Positions 43,874 to 43,964 of a DNA stretch of 43,964 nucleotides are shown here, piece by piece. Position numbers and translations under genes: made by a program. How positions within the stretch are numbered: the stretch's first letter is position 1; each line of letters starts with the position of its first letter. This stretch comes from an uncultured Propionibacteriaceae bacterium (GTDB taxonomy: Bacteria > Actinomycetota > Actinomycetes > Propionibacteriales > Propionibacteriaceae). The notes under the pieces were generated by a model. It saw only the letters and a list, made by a program, of their open reading frames with translations. It was not told where the DNA came from and did no database searches. The stretch covers positions 1 through 43,964 of the forward strand of contig CAKZHP010000125.1 in NCBI GenBank assembly GCA_936924635.1, written 5' to 3'.

Positions 43874-43964
43874 TCAGCGGGTAGCGCCGCCCCAGGCCGG
43901 CCGGCTGCCCGATGCCCACGGAGCGGGTTCCGCGGGCGGGGCCGCGGTCCGGCAGCGCAGGTCG
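43874..43964 (-). CDS. Possible C-terminal end of a minus-strand gene (partial)
   Basis: One minus-strand frame is open from the window edge to a TGA at 43874, reading LRCRTAAPPAEPAPWASGSR and then PAWGGATR. It is only about 29 residues and unrecognised. A gene convergent with fabF would fit the layout, but the piece is too short to be sure. Confidence 0.3.
   Translation of the reverse strand, partial: DLRCRTAAPPAEPAPWASGSRPAWGGATR

Noticed and set aside
42498..43919. 473-residue minus-strand frame over fabF
   Set aside because: Shadow of fabF, low-complexity Gly/Val/Arg content.

Overview
The window is high-GC DNA with actinobacterial gene content: a FasR-type regulator beside fabD-fabH-acpP-fabF, a DUF3052 gene next to a homodimeric aceE, ftsE-ftsX beside prfB, and frequent TANNNT boxes 6-8 bases before start codons (leaderless promoters). 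Codon and dinucleotide style suggests the Propionibacteriales (Nocardioidaceae/Propionibacteriaceae), but this is an inference and no species is named.

Layout. 1-3780 (minus): prfB, ftsE, ftsX and a secreted coiled-coil protein that runs off the left edge. 3834-7520: a flavin-reductase-like gene, a frameshifted SRPBCC gene, then a GPH-type sugar transporter translationally coupled to a CehA-type PHP metallohydrolase. 7711-10096: a TasA/SipW-type secretion pair, in which the signal peptidase itself carries a second SipW-type export segment and a LamG domain. This is the most unusual locus in the window. 10124-18097: a large FAD/NAD(P)-binding oxidoreductase divergent from a branched-chain-amino-acid-type ABC importer with fused LivH-LivM permease, coupled to two carboxymuconolactone-decarboxylase/AhpD-type genes; the substrate is unknown. 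18112-22472 (minus): a gene remnant, a clan-A glycoside hydrolase-like gene, a GH13 amylase-like gene and a lipoprotein related to the N,N-dimethylformamidase large subunit.

22600-22673 is tRNA-Val(TAC). Directly after it, 22674 to about 28080 looks like a decayed integrated island: an internally deleted and frameshifted serine integrase whose last frame reads antisense into the tRNA, a possible excisionase remnant, a twice-frameshifted MFS transporter, an intact DUF488 gene and an intact UvrA-like ABC ATPase with a leaderless promoter and a palindromic operator. Chromosomal-type genes resume with a Tat-exported sialidase.

30573-40094 holds an ADP-ribose/CDP-alcohol-diphosphatase-like phosphoesterase, DUF3052, aceE, a polar amino-acid ABC importer (ATPase, permease, binding protein), a PolX-like HHH-PHP protein, the FasR-like regulator and an EVE-domain protein. 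40272-43844 is the type II fatty-acid synthase cluster. Pyruvate dehydrogenase supplies acetyl-CoA and FabD/FabH/AcpP/FabF use it, probably under control of the FasR-like protein. A short C-terminal piece of a minus-strand gene may lie at the right edge. No CRISPR array, rRNA or intact insertion sequence was seen.
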